A stretch of 64,000 nucleotides of DNA from Nitrosopumilus adriaticus (GCF_000956175.1 NZ_CP011070.1:248001-312000); one strand, 5' to 3'; shown: positions 45,201 through 54,621, numbered from the stretch's first letter. The notes: generated by a model not told the origin, from the letters alone. Numbers and translations: made by a program.

Positions 45201-47440
45201 GAGTTCGCGCTAACACTGGTTCAGTAAGTCTTGATAGAACTGTCTATCCAGTACCATTCGGTGTTGTATCAGACTTTACAGCAGACACCACTGAAGAATC
45301 ACCAAACGGTAGAGCAATATTCCCAATCCATGCAAGTGGAATGAATACTGCTGGAACCACTAGATCCGCAGAGGGTCTACAAACTGGTGAATTCTTAGCA
45401 GATGGTGATCTGACTATCCACATTAGAGTTAACGATCCAGACTTCGATTTATCTGCAAGTGGTGAAGACTCCATTTCAACCAACAAAACCGGAACACCTC
45501 AAGTAGGTCCAGTTAAGGTCTCTGTTATCAGAGGTGCCTCATCTGTCATACTCGGTTATGCCGGTGGTGATGCAGTACTAACTGGTACCATCGATACTGA
45601 TGGTAACACACTAGATGCTGTTAGAGCCTTTGGTCCAATGGACGAAATCGCACCAGACGCAGGAATATTCGAAATTGACATCGGTTTAAGGTATACTGAC
45701 GGTCCAGCAAGCACCACATGTCCATCAACAACAGCTGATTGGGCACCACTAAATGGAGCTACTGACGTTGCCGCCAACCCAGAAACAGACAGATTTGATA
45801 TTGCCGCAACATCAGGTGATTACTGTATCTTGCAAGGAGATATTCTCCAAGTAGAATACACTGATCCAGCTGATGCATCAGGTGATGTTAACACTGTTAC
45901 TGATTCTGCTACCTTTGATCTTAGAAACGGTGTACTGCAATCCGACAAATCAGTTTACATTATTGGATCCGACATGATCTTGACCCTTATTGAACCAGAC
46001 TTCGATCTGGACAATGATCAGGCTGAGACTTATGATTTGGACTTGATTGAATGGGACTCTGATGCCGCAACTGTTACCATGGGTAACGCTGACGGTGAAG
46101 GAGCAACATTTGACCCAGAACCACTTAACTTCAGAGAAACAGGTGACTCTACTGGTATCTTCCAGATTGTTATCGAAATCCCAGAAGAATTAGCTGGTGA
46201 CAGATTAGAAAGAGGAGAAGAAATTGTTCTCGAGTATACTGACTGGGGTCCATCAGGAGCTGATTATGTAGGCAATGAAGATGAAGATGTCAACTTGACA
46301 ATATTCACTTCTAACTTCGGAGCAACTGTAGAACTTGACCAAAAAGTATACACATGGACTGACAAAGTCTATATCACTATTGTAGCACCAGATCACAACT
46401 TTGATAGTGACTTAGTTGACGAAATCGGTAACACCGATCTCGATCCAATCAAAGTCGCAACCAGAGGCGCTGATCTAGACAAGTACAAACTTGTTGAAAC
46501 AGGTACTGACACAGGCATCTTTACTGGTGAGGTTATCCTTACTGGTTTCACACACGATGCTGATGGTGACAGTACCACAGGTACTAATGGTAATGATGTA
46601 GTAACCGCAAGTTCCACTGGTAGTGGTCCAACAGATGGACTCTTATCAGCTGATGATGATGACGGACTTACAGTCTCCTTTGAATTCTCAGAGGATGAAA
46701 CAGTAGTCGGCTCAGCACTTATCAGATGGAACATTGGTGAGGTTCAGTGGCTTGAAGCAAGTTATCCAGCAAGCGGAACAGGTGTTGTAAGAGTAATTGA
46801 TCCAGACATGAACTTAGATCCAGAAGCAGTCGACAACTTCGATGTCGATGTGTGGTCTGACTCCGATGCCGGAGGTATTGACCTTACTGTAACTGAGACT
46901 AATGAGGCAACCGGAATTTACGAAGGTACTGTGTTCTTCACAACTACTGACGAATCTTCTGGTCACAGACTCAGAGTCGCAGAAGGTGACACTGTCACCG
47001 CAGAATATGAGGACAATACACTACCAGATCCGTACACAACTGCAGATGAACTTGATATTACTGCCACTTCACTAATTGGCACTGTAGTACCACCTCTCGA
47101 GAGAGCACCAGCTGCTAACTTGAGAACCGTTGATGCATTCGGTAACAGTTTAGATACTGTATCCGTTGACCAACAGGTACAAATCAGCGCTGACTTAGCA
47201 AATGGTCAGGATAGAGAGCAAGCATTCGCATACTTGGTACAGATTCAAGATGGTAACGGTGTTACAGTCTCACTAGCATGGATTACAGGTTCACTATCTA
47301 GCGGTCAATCATTCAGCCCAGCATTATCATGGATTCCAACCGAAAGTGGTAGCTACACAGCAACCGCATTTGTTTGGGAGTCAGTTGATAATCCTACGGC
47401 ATTATCACCACCAGTTAGTACAACCATAACTGTACAGTAA
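42215..47440 (+). CDS. Major S-layer-type cell-surface protein, 1741 aa
   Basis: A signal peptide (1-36, ending A-H-A) leads to a very long, Asp/Thr/Gly-rich, Lys-poor protein. At least seven spaced segments carry a strand followed by an acidic D-x-D-x-N-x-D-like loop (for instance near 475, 820, 1066, 1239, 1368 and 1523), likely Ca2+-binding immunoglobulin-like domains. There is no C-terminal membrane helix or sorting signal. Size and composition match the thaumarchaeal S-layer protein that coats the cell and attracts ammonium. Codon choice is visibly more C-rich than in neighbouring genes, as expected for a very abundant protein. Confidence 0.9.
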   Translation: MNNEIGRKITSLTLMTIMVAGGLTFAIPGVMPAAHAANANLFVSAENSQFDNYMSGPQVIEVVVIDNDIDDTDEAKGEPDVTVNGKILRMVQAVDGNWYGYFADRTQASIADFTAQNFNGQAGVGLDFGTLCATGATTNTAVGVNVDDTVGIALPFSGGAAATTGGQNGTATGTVTVLCSGSTTGSTNGTMNVVREAKDPNLTLTGDTNGQIGLNATSSSATTIGNDQFDHVWPFVQLYSLNPTGNVVIQYNKGGGVQSTTLTFDTVDQFAGAATDSTVYTRNAQVHATITDLWLNIDPTDEDSWTFGTAAGLLSTNYQVFDENGARAGASVGGGIIDISGNLTNMMIEDNGILRINTNTQSATTPVLTIQDNDDSDITCATAQTATTCSATGLAVSGLGAGTNPVTITEQGPNSGVFGTYDESDISVLKTTSGALRGTSATIDYNETPVTILVGFDFATIDIQPVDDEWNSGEEIPVVLVDGDANKNSRVDEDLDLNSADVSLIPSLRTGDPFTLGEGDSSLRVFVTNATVNHQKPTAGQTTSFGFNTAAGFNMTGVLTVESFSQRGLLNVTSTGSLNAPAAVKGIFIDLETTQEELAKTIRDNRLSTFTGFNFLNYDVRSLGATSGSVGIYLLNDTMPILNNNGFYNANTTNNAIALVSGGTSQAFVNMTGVNVQAALFGDTTADASTNLGLAIVLNNTGVTLDPVEPIVVDFFSFGFTNDGLLAGTRIANQIIRMELEETGDNTSTFQGSLEYIMVNQVNINNVDTYNGLSTIADDPTFIVIEDLTDEDAPRVNYLDLGADGVSTQVADQEEAPSHSGVVSFDSNSYKTADTVTITLEDLDLNTDSDLIDIYTVVNPSGAGGEPNEDVVGTGTFSTTAQSNGTSITLSNGEELGRLLDVTFDDQRWTTPQFGACGATLTGAAATDSGLGATGFTLVETSKNSGKFVGDFQIPNAWCRSGATTSETVTGLDIEVNYVDFRDASGEVIEVGDSAGVRANTGSVSLDRTVYPVPFGVVSDFTADTTEESPNGRAIFPIHASGMNTAGTTRSAEGLQTGEFLADGDLTIHIRVNDPDFDLSASGEDSISTNKTGTPQVGPVKVSVIRGASSVILGYAGGDAVLTGTIDTDGNTLDAVRAFGPMDEIAPDAGIFEIDIGLRYTDGPASTTCPSTTADWAPLNGATDVAANPETDRFDIAATSGDYCILQGDILQVEYTDPADASGDVNTVTDSATFDLRNGVLQSDKSVYIIGSDMILTLIEPDFDLDNDQAETYDLDLIEWDSDAATVTMGNADGEGATFDPEPLNFRETGDSTGIFQIVIEIPEELAGDRLERGEEIVLEYTDWGPSGADYVGNEDEDVNLTIFTSNFGATVELDQKVYTWTDKVYITIVAPDHNFDSDLVDEIGNTDLDPIKVATRGADLDKYKLVETGTDTGIFTGEVILTGFTHDADGDSTTGTNGNDVVTASSTGSGPTDGLLSADDDDGLTVSFEFSEDETVVGSALIRWNIGEVQWLEASYPASGTGVVRVIDPDMNLDPEAVDNFDVDVWSDSDAGGIDLTVTETNEATGIYEGTVFFTTTDESSGHRLRVAEGDTVTAEYEDNTLPDPYTTADELDITATSLIGTVVPPLERAPAANLRTVDAFGNSLDTVSVDQQVQISADLANGQDREQAFAYLVQIQDGNGVTVSLAWITGSLSSGQSFSPALSWIPTESGSYTATAFVWESVDNPTALSPPVSTTITVQ

Positions 47441-47461
47441 GAAAACTAGTTCACATTATCC

Positions 47462-47477
47462 TTTTTTTCTTTTTTTT
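47462..47477 (+). terminator. Poly-T terminator after the S-layer gene
   Basis: Two T runs split by one C, starting 22 nt after the stop codon. Archaeal RNA polymerase ends transcripts at such U-rich tracts without a hairpin. It would separate the abundant S-layer message from the downstream anchor-like gene. Confidence 0.6.
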
Positions 47478-47530
47478 GAATCTTCTTTAACGTAAGTTAT
47501 AGACAATTTTTCCAGAAGTAATATCTAGGA

Positions 47531-48523
47531 GTGAATCGACAATTAATTAAAATGAAATTTCAACTTTTATTTTCCATTTTAATTGTTTTTTTAATCATTA
47601 ATACTCCGAATTCATTCTCAGAAGAACTGGAATTATTTACAAATAGTAAGGTATACGCACCTTCTCATACTTTACAAGTTTATGGGAAAGGTTTACCTGA
47701 AGAAAATCTAATCATACGTATCTTTGCTCCAGATGAATCCATTGCAAAATTTGATCAAATAACTACAGGCTTTGATGGCTCTTTTAATTATGGATTACTT
47801 ACATGGCCGCAACCATCAACAAATTTTCCTTATGGTACATACACTGTGGAAGTAATTAGTACACAACAAAATGGCATATCGCAAAAAATTGACGTAAAGT
47901 TTTCATCTACAACAGAACTGATTGATATTCCTGTGGAAAGAATTGTAAACACACTGGTCTTTGCACCTGAAACTGCTGCAATTAATCAACCAATCAGGGT
48001 CTTTGTACAAACAACTAGTGATGGTCTTTTAATTGGAAATGAACCTTCAAAATTATTAGGAACTACACACGTACACTTACCTTCTGGAATCTCAATCCCA
48101 CTATCAAATTCATTTAAGACACTTCATCAGGGATTATACTTTGTTGATTATACTCCGAGAGAGGAAGGAACTCATGTGTTTCATGTAGTTGCATTTAGTC
48201 AGGGAACCACATCTCATGGTTCTGCAGCTACTAATGTTCTAAGACAGGATCTTGGAGGAATTTCAGAGCAAATTATCACACTAAATTCTATTTTAGATGA
48301 AACATCAGAGGAACTGAATGTGCTCAAATCAGAAATTGCCGGATTTGACACAACTCTAGATCGTGCAAGTATTCAGATTGATGAAAATATTGGGACAATC
48401 TCTACATCTGTAAAGTTCATCACTGAAGCTTCTTCCCAGCTTAATGCATTAATGTTACCAATAATCGCATCAATTGGATTAATAGTTGCATTGCAAGTAG
48501 CAATTCTCACTAGAAGAAGATAG
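47531..48523 (+). CDS. Secreted protein with coiled coil and C-terminal membrane anchor (candidate S-layer stalk)
   Basis: 330 aa, start GTG. Order: signal peptide (about 8-30), two beta-sandwich-like domains (32-120 and 125-245), a heptad-rich coiled coil (about 245-300), one membrane helix (about 305-326) and a basic R-R-R end. This is the layout of SlaB stalk proteins that tether the SlaA lattice in Sulfolobales, though I see no clear sequence kinship. It follows the S-layer gene by 90 nt. Anchor function is inferred from architecture and position. Confidence 0.75.
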   Translation: MNRQLIKMKFQLLFSILIVFLIINTPNSFSEELELFTNSKVYAPSHTLQVYGKGLPEENLIIRIFAPDESIAKFDQITTGFDGSFNYGLLTWPQPSTNFPYGTYTVEVISTQQNGISQKIDVKFSSTTELIDIPVERIVNTLVFAPETAAINQPIRVFVQTTSDGLLIGNEPSKLLGTTHVHLPSGISIPLSNSFKTLHQGLYFVDYTPREEGTHVFHVVAFSQGTTSHGSAATNVLRQDLGGISEQIITLNSILDETSEELNVLKSEIAGFDTTLDRASIQIDENIGTISTSVKFITEASSQLNALMLPIIASIGLIVALQVAILTRRR

Positions 48524-48554
48524 TTATAATAATACAAGAAAAATAAATTAACTA

Positions 48555-51500
48555 ATGCCCAAAGCGGCTATTTTCTTTTCAATAATACTTTTCTCTTCTG
48601 TATTGACGAATTCTTATGCATTAACTCCTGGAGATTTGATTTTAGAAAATGATGAATCTAAAATCACGTTTGATTCTGAAATACTGAATGTAAATTCTAA
48701 TTTTTTTACAGAAAATGATTTTAAAAGATATCTAATTTTTGGAGCAAACACACAAGATGTTGATTTTTTAAAAAATAATTCAATCTATGGAATTCAGTCC
48801 GATTCTGGATTTTTTTATGTCTCGATTCTTTCTGAACAATCAGCTTCTAATCTTATTTCTCAGGGTTTCCATGTAATTGAGGATTCTAAATTGGATTTCC
48901 ATTTATCTGATGATGTAATAACAGACTCTTCTAGAATTGGTGAGATTACTGGTTCAACTGTTGTGAAAAAAAAATATGGTGCATCAGGAAATGGTACAAT
49001 AATTGCAATTGTAGATACTGGAGTTGATTTTTCAAATCCTGACATTCAGCATTCAGTTGCACGAGACAAACTTAATCATCCTATAATGCTTGATCCCGAT
49101 GGACAGGGGGTAGTTCTAACAAATTCAACTTTTTTTGCATATATTGATAAAAATAATATCATTAGAAATTACAGCAAACCAATTCCGCAAGATATGACCT
49201 CATCAGCTTATGTAACTAAAGATGGGGTTTTCCTAAATTTATCTCAAGGTGGGAAGGGCACTAAAATCCCAATTTACAATTCATTTTTTCCTCAAATAGG
49301 TTCATCCCCCATTTTTGAAGGTATACTAGATAAAGACATGAAAATTGGTACAGATAATCGAAATTACATCCAATCCAAAAGTGGTGTTTATCATCTCGGT
49401 GTAATTTATCAAGGTGGATTACAAGGACCATTAGCTAGAATTCAAGTTGTTCCAGTTCTTGTTGTTGATTCATTTACTCCTGGAGTTTATGATACAATAA
49501 TTCCTGATCTTAGTACTTCATGGAATGATTACACTAGATTTGATCTCAAACCTGGTCAGAAACCAAATTATGATTTTGATTTTACTGATGAAAAACCAAT
49601 TGTGTTAGGTAGCGGTAACGAATTTCTTGTCTATGACTCTAACAATGATGGAAAAAATGATTATAGTGCAGGGACATTTGGTGCACAAGTTCTTGATGTT
49701 TATGGTGTAATTAAAAATAATGTAACTGATATCGATAAAACATTACAAGCAATTAACGGCACTTTATTGCCTGCATTAGATACAGAAGGAAACTTTTTTG
49801 GAATAATGACTGATTTTATGGGACATGGAACATCTAGTGCAGCATCAATTACTTCACGAGGTCAACAAACCTATGACATTTACAACAATACAGAAAAACA
49901 TTCTATTATTGGAGTTGCACCTGATGCAAAGATTGTACCAGTAAAGGCATTATGGTTTGGTGATACGGTTTATGGGTGGTTGTGGTCAGCAGGATTTGAA
50001 AATAAAGATCATTCTTGGAAGTTTTCAGGAACATCCAAAGTTGACATCATATCTAATAGTTGGGGAGTATCAAACTTTCCGTCATTCAAAGCGTCACCTG
50101 GAATGGATGTACTATCATTAATTCTGAGTATACTTGTTACTCCGCATTCATTAGATGATGACTATCCTGGAATTACAATAATTTCTAGTGCAGGAAATTC
50201 TGGACATGGGTATGGTACAATTGGCTTGCCAAATGCTTCACCATTTGGAATTTCAGTGGGTGCAACAACAAACAATGTATTTGTTGGATATGGACCATTC
50301 AAGGATCAACCACGATTCGGAAATACCACAACTCATCATAATCACATTGTTGATTTTTCTAGTAGGGGCCCTAGTTCGATAGGGGATCCAAAGCCTGACA
50401 TTATGAGTATTGGAGCTCACGGTTTTACCCCATCAAATGTTATTAAAATTAAAAAAGATTCCAAAGATGAATCTTTTTCATTATTTGGGGGAACTAGTAT
50501 GGCAGCTCCATTAGTTTCTGGAAGTGCTGCAATCTTGATGGAAGAAATGAGAAAGCAATCTCAGGAATATGATCCATTTTTGATTAAAAATATCCTGATG
50601 TCTACTGCAACTGATCTAAAAAATGATGCTTTCACTCAGGGCTCCGGTTTAGTAAATGTTGAATCTGCCTTAGATTATGTTCATGGAAATGAGGGCGTTT
50701 TCATAGTGTATAACGATAAATCATATGATAACATCAAAAAAATTCTTGAGCCTGGATTTAAAAATATTAATTCAACTGCAATTGGATTTGAACAATTCCA
50801 ACTTCCATCAACTCCTCTTCCTATGACTAGTTGGTTTGGAGGTCAAATGAATCCTGGAGACAGAACAACTACCACTTTTACAATAAAAAATCCCACCAAT
50901 GAAACACTAAACATTGATGTAAAATCACAAACTTTGTCATTAATCACAAAAAATCAATTTGATGCAAAAACAATTCTACGACAGCAAGATTCTATTTTGA
51001 ATAAGACAGATACATTCATTCCAAATTATGTTAAACTATCTGATGTATCCAATCATGAAACAGTTGGTGATTTTTTCAATGAGAAAAATCCTATTCCTGA
51101 TGACTCATCTTTAATGATAGTAAATGTTAATTTTCCATTTTCAGATTTCATGAATAGTACATCTAAAGTATATGCAGACGATCTCAAAATTTCTTCGTTA
51201 TATCTTTACGATTGGATTGATAATAACAATGACACAAAAATTACTAGTGATGAATTATCTATGGTGAACAGAGCTGGCTCTTGGGGAACAGTTCAAGAAT
51301 TGAGAGTTACAGAACCAAACAAAAAGTTTGAAGGCGTTCCATTAGTTGGGGTATATCCGGTGCCTACGAGATATTCATATTGGCTAGGCGACACAAAACA
51401 AAACTCTACCTCTATGGACTATACAATTTCAGCAAGTTATTATCAGAAAGATAAATGGGCAATGCTTTGGCCAGAATCTGAAACAATATCTGTTCCCGCA

Positions 51501-52367
51501 AAAGATACTGCAACAATTGATGTCACATTAATTACTCCAAATGATCTGCAAACCGGTGTTTATCAAGGATTTTTAACATTTGAAAGTAACAGACATACTG
51601 TTAATACTCCAGTATCCTTTGTGATTAAACAACCTGTAATTGAAAATGAGACAACAATATTGATTCAAGGAAAACAAAGTGATGATGTACTTTATGGAAA
51701 TGGATACACCAAAGGTGCCTTTGATATGGTTAATCGTTACATGGCAGGTGACTGGAGACAATATTATTTTGATATTCAAAATGAATCTATCAACTCTGGT
51801 TCAATAGAACTATCGTGGCTTAGTGATAATACAAATCTTGCAGTATTTGTAATGGATCCCTCAGGAAAAATAATACAAACAAATGTTCCTTCAGGTGTAT
51901 TTGGTCATTTTCTTAAATGGCCTTCGCTTGATTGGCTGGGCAATTCTCTTTTCAGTCAAGGTGGTGGTTTTTTTCCTGTAAAAAATAAAGATGATACCTC
52001 TACAGTAATCTATGTTCCAATAAATCAAACTGGTACTTACACACTTTTGACTCATTCAACATTGTTTGGGGGGAATTCCACAACTGAACCAATTACTCTA
52101 TCAGCCAAGTTTACAAATATTTCTCCAGAAATGTTATCAAACAATCAACCCCTCAAAAATGAATCAGAAACTATAATTCCTGATTTGAAAGATGATAATT
52201 CAACACTTGAGAAAACCTCTGAAACTCCAACCCTAATTCAAACTCAATCTGATTTATCTATAGAATCTGATTCATCTTTTAGTATGGGCATTGCAATTGG
52301 TGTTGTAATTGGAATTGCGATCGGAATCATGTTTATTTTCATCATTAGACAAAAACCTCCCAAATAA
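48555..52367 (+). CDS. Giant surface subtilisin-like serine protease (S8), 1270 aa
   Basis: Signal peptide (1-23), then a subtilase domain: Asp in I-V-D-T-G-V-D (about 154), His in G-H-G-T-S-S (about 424) and Ser in G-G-T-S-M-A-A-P (about 649). About 270 residues lie between Asp and His, far more than the usual 30-50, so a large domain is inserted there. Several beta-rich domains follow (about 720-1200), then an acidic linker and a membrane helix (about 1243-1264) with a basic tail. It should be active outside the cell, anchored in the membrane, possibly processing surface proteins or degrading peptides. Confidence 0.9.
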   Translation: MPKAAIFFSIILFSSVLTNSYALTPGDLILENDESKITFDSEILNVNSNFFTENDFKRYLIFGANTQDVDFLKNNSIYGIQSDSGFFYVSILSEQSASNLISQGFHVIEDSKLDFHLSDDVITDSSRIGEITGSTVVKKKYGASGNGTIIAIVDTGVDFSNPDIQHSVARDKLNHPIMLDPDGQGVVLTNSTFFAYIDKNNIIRNYSKPIPQDMTSSAYVTKDGVFLNLSQGGKGTKIPIYNSFFPQIGSSPIFEGILDKDMKIGTDNRNYIQSKSGVYHLGVIYQGGLQGPLARIQVVPVLVVDSFTPGVYDTIIPDLSTSWNDYTRFDLKPGQKPNYDFDFTDEKPIVLGSGNEFLVYDSNNDGKNDYSAGTFGAQVLDVYGVIKNNVTDIDKTLQAINGTLLPALDTEGNFFGIMTDFMGHGTSSAASITSRGQQTYDIYNNTEKHSIIGVAPDAKIVPVKALWFGDTVYGWLWSAGFENKDHSWKFSGTSKVDIISNSWGVSNFPSFKASPGMDVLSLILSILVTPHSLDDDYPGITIISSAGNSGHGYGTIGLPNASPFGISVGATTNNVFVGYGPFKDQPRFGNTTTHHNHIVDFSSRGPSSIGDPKPDIMSIGAHGFTPSNVIKIKKDSKDESFSLFGGTSMAAPLVSGSAAILMEEMRKQSQEYDPFLIKNILMSTATDLKNDAFTQGSGLVNVESALDYVHGNEGVFIVYNDKSYDNIKKILEPGFKNINSTAIGFEQFQLPSTPLPMTSWFGGQMNPGDRTTTTFTIKNPTNETLNIDVKSQTLSLITKNQFDAKTILRQQDSILNKTDTFIPNYVKLSDVSNHETVGDFFNEKNPIPDDSSLMIVNVNFPFSDFMNSTSKVYADDLKISSLYLYDWIDNNNDTKITSDELSMVNRAGSWGTVQELRVTEPNKKFEGVPLVGVYPVPTRYSYWLGDTKQNSTSMDYTISASYYQKDKWAMLWPESETISVPAKDTATIDVTLITPNDLQTGVYQGFLTFESNRHTVNTPVSFVIKQPVIENETTILIQGKQSDDVLYGNGYTKGAFDMVNRYMAGDWRQYYFDIQNESINSGSIELSWLSDNTNLAVFVMDPSGKIIQTNVPSGVFGHFLKWPSLDWLGNSLFSQGGGFFPVKNKDDTSTVIYVPINQTGTYTLLTHSTLFGGNSTTEPITLSAKFTNISPEMLSNNQPLKNESETIIPDLKDDNSTLEKTSETPTLIQTQSDLSIESDSSFSMGIAIGVVIGIAIGIMFIFIIRQKPPK

Positions 52368-52377
52368 TTGAACAAGG

Positions 52378-52385
52378 TTTATAAG
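52378..52385 (+). promoter_or_regulatory. TATA box of the Rieske-cytochrome b operon
   Basis: TTTATAAG centred about 30 nt before the ATG at 52411, so the transcript is probably leaderless or nearly so. The same octamer precedes the cupredoxin gene at 54608. Confidence 0.6.
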
Positions 52386-52410
52386 CAATTTGGCGAGTAC
52401 GTCAGCTTGA

Positions 52411-53016
52411 ATGTCAGAGCTTGGGACCAAAAAGTCTGGCGGATTATCCCGAAGAGACTTTCTAAAGTTAATGGGTGCCGCAGGGACAGGATTAGCATTT
52501 GCTCCATTTGTCCCATTTGGTAATTTCATGCCAAATCCTAACCAGGCAACTCTTGAAAAAGTCCCAGTAATTTTACCTGATGGCACTCAAGCAAATATCA
52601 ATACTTTTCCAATTAATCACGCCGAAGTAATTACATATCCCTCAACTGGTGATGCTGCACTTGATGCAGAAGCATTTCGTAAATGGCAATTCATTAGACT
52701 TCCTGAAGAATTAGGTGGCAGTAAAAAAGATTCCAAAGCTATTCGAGCATATAGTATGATATGTTTGCATCTTTGGTGTTTATGGAAATATTGGCCTGAT
52801 GAGGGACGAAAGAGAGGTGAATGTCCTTGTCATGGTAGTATGTATGATCCTGTTACTGGAACAGCTTTTGTGGGTCCTGCATCAGTGCAAGCTGCACCAT
52901 CAAATACTTTACCTGAATTAACATTAGAGGTTGATTCTGACGGATTTGTATTTATTTTACCGCCAAAGTTTAATGCAAATGATAATGGAGTAATTGGATA
53001 TGGCCGTTTCGCTTGA
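52411..53016 (+). CDS. Rieske iron-sulfur protein
   Basis: 201-aa subunit of a cytochrome bc/b6f-type complex. The N terminus has a twin-arginine signal (S-R-R-D-F-L-K) and a hydrophobic helix, so the folded protein is exported by Tat and stays anchored. Cluster ligands are C-L-H-L-W-C (box 1) and C-P-C-H-G-S (box 2); both Cys-His pairs plus the extra disulfide cysteines are present. The first box has Trp where Gly is usual. It overlaps the cytochrome b gene by 17 nt and passes electrons from quinol to the copper protein encoded downstream. Confidence 0.93.
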   Translation: MSELGTKKSGGLSRRDFLKLMGAAGTGLAFAPFVPFGNFMPNPNQATLEKVPVILPDGTQANINTFPINHAEVITYPSTGDAALDAEAFRKWQFIRLPEELGGSKKDSKAIRAYSMICLHLWCLWKYWPDEGRKRGECPCHGSMYDPVTGTAFVGPASVQAAPSNTLPELTLEVDSDGFVFILPPKFNANDNGVIGYGRFA

Positions 53017-54586
53017 GAGAAGAACTGGAGCTGTTGGCTTCCTTTACTGGCTTTGGGATGGCGTAGATAGAACTATCTTTACTGCAATCAAGTTTTCATT
53101 TCCTGCAAGATTTGTAAGTCCATTTGGATTCTTGGGAATGCTAACATTTACTGTATTTATTATTCTTGGAGTTTCAGGAGCTCTTCTCATGTTTTACTAT
53201 CAACCGATTTTGGATAGAGCGTGGGATAGTGTTCAATTTATCAATGATGAAGTACCATTTGGTTTTCACATAAGAAATATTCATTATCATGGCTCCAATG
53301 CAATGGTACTCTTAGCTGTACTTCACATGTATTATCAATACTTTAGTGGAAGATACAAAATCAGAAACGAAGTTTTGTGGATGACAGGAGTTATTCTTGG
53401 TGTTGTTACAATTCTTGAAGCATTTACTGGATATGATGTTATATTTAGTGAAAGAGCAGAACTTGCAATTAGTATTGCAGCATCGCTTACAACATCAATC
53501 CCTGTTGTAGGGCCGACAATTCGTGATGCGGCGCTGGGCAGTGGCTTTTCAGATTTTGTATTAAGATTCTATGCACAACATGTTTTCTTGTTACCAATTG
53601 TAATGCTAGGACTTATGGCAGTTCACTTCCCAAGATTCTTGGTATTTGATGTACCAATGGTAATGGCAATTGGTGGTGCAATTCTAATCACTGGAGGTGT
53701 CTTCCCAATTGATATGGGATTCAAGTTTGAACCCACGGTACCGCCTGGTGTAACAGTACCTGAATGGTATCTAACAGGAATTTACGCCTTCATGAGGACT
53801 CAGTATGACAAGTTTGTAACTGGATTGCTGTGGCCGTTATTGTTTATCGTATCACTTGTACTAATACCATTCATTGATAGATACAAGAAATTCTCATGGA
53901 GAGACAGACCAATCATTACTGCATTTGGTATTACTAGCCTTGCTCAAATCATGGTTACGACATACTGGGGATTCTATATCTCACCAGATGTATCAATTCC
54001 ATTAGTTGAGCGTTTGGTAATTGATCCGATATTCTTCTACTCTACAATGATATTGATGGTGCCATTAGGATTTGGATTTACTTATATGATGATCAAACTT
54101 GCAAATGAGGCTGAAAGAAAATCAAAACTTGCAAAAAGTACTGGTCCAAAGAAGGTTGCAACAATTAATCTTTCTGAAAAATGGATTAACTGGTTGCTAG
54201 TTGCACTTTTGGCATTCCAAGTATTCCTCAACATTGCAGCTTACAATGCTGCATTGATTGGTATGAAGAACATTTCACTATTCTTTATTGGAATTGTTTT
54301 GTTGGTATTTGCCGCCTTCTTCCATATCTACAGATATGCACTAAGTCAAGAAAAGAATGCACCCCCACCAGCACCTACTCCTATTCAAGATGAAAAACCA
54401 AAACTTGCAGAACCTGAAGCATCTGTTGAACAAAGCAAACTTCCTGAAGGTGATTCTGCACCAGAAGGAAAACCTGAACCAAAAGAATTAGCACCTGAGG
54501 TTCCAACACCCAAGACTCAAGCAGATTTAGGAGTTGGTGCAAATAACAATCAAAATCTTGGTTCTGGAGACCTTCCAAAACCATGA
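53000..54586 (+). CDS. Cytochrome b6-like subunit of complex III with Pro-rich tail
   Basis: 528-aa di-heme quinol oxidase core. Heme ligands are the His pairs in I-H-Y-H...L-H-M (spacing 14) and Q-H-V-F...V-H-F (spacing 15); the 15-residue second spacing is a mark of the b6 type. The P-E-W-Y motif of the quinol site shows that subunit IV is fused on. After an extra C-terminal membrane helix comes a Pro/Glu-rich tail of about 80 residues. ATG 53000 is preferred to TTG 52994. Lies between Rieske and cupredoxin genes. Confidence 0.93.
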   Translation: MAVSLERRTGAVGFLYWLWDGVDRTIFTAIKFSFPARFVSPFGFLGMLTFTVFIILGVSGALLMFYYQPILDRAWDSVQFINDEVPFGFHIRNIHYHGSNAMVLLAVLHMYYQYFSGRYKIRNEVLWMTGVILGVVTILEAFTGYDVIFSERAELAISIAASLTTSIPVVGPTIRDAALGSGFSDFVLRFYAQHVFLLPIVMLGLMAVHFPRFLVFDVPMVMAIGGAILITGGVFPIDMGFKFEPTVPPGVTVPEWYLTGIYAFMRTQYDKFVTGLLWPLLFIVSLVLIPFIDRYKKFSWRDRPIITAFGITSLAQIMVTTYWGFYISPDVSIPLVERLVIDPIFFYSTMILMVPLGFGFTYMMIKLANEAERKSKLAKSTGPKKVATINLSEKWINWLLVALLAFQVFLNIAAYNAALIGMKNISLFFIGIVLLVFAAFFHIYRYALSQEKNAPPPAPTPIQDEKPKLAEPEASVEQSKLPEGDSAPEGKPEPKELAPEVPTPKTQADLGVGANNNQNLGSGDLPKP

Positions 54587-54607
54587 TTGAAATAATTCTA
54601 AAGAAAC

Positions 54608-54615
54608 TTTATAAG
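54608..54615 (+). promoter_or_regulatory. TATA box of the cupredoxin gene
   Basis: TTTATAAG, centred about 28 nt before the ATG at 54639. The cupredoxin can thus be transcribed apart from the Rieske-cytochrome b unit. Confidence 0.55.
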
Positions 54616-54621
54616 AACTTG

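Noticed and set aside
42377-46734. Several long open frames antisense to the S-layer gene
   Set aside because: They are shadows caused by its less AT-rich, biased codons; their peptides are low-complexity Ser/Val/Pro with no motif.
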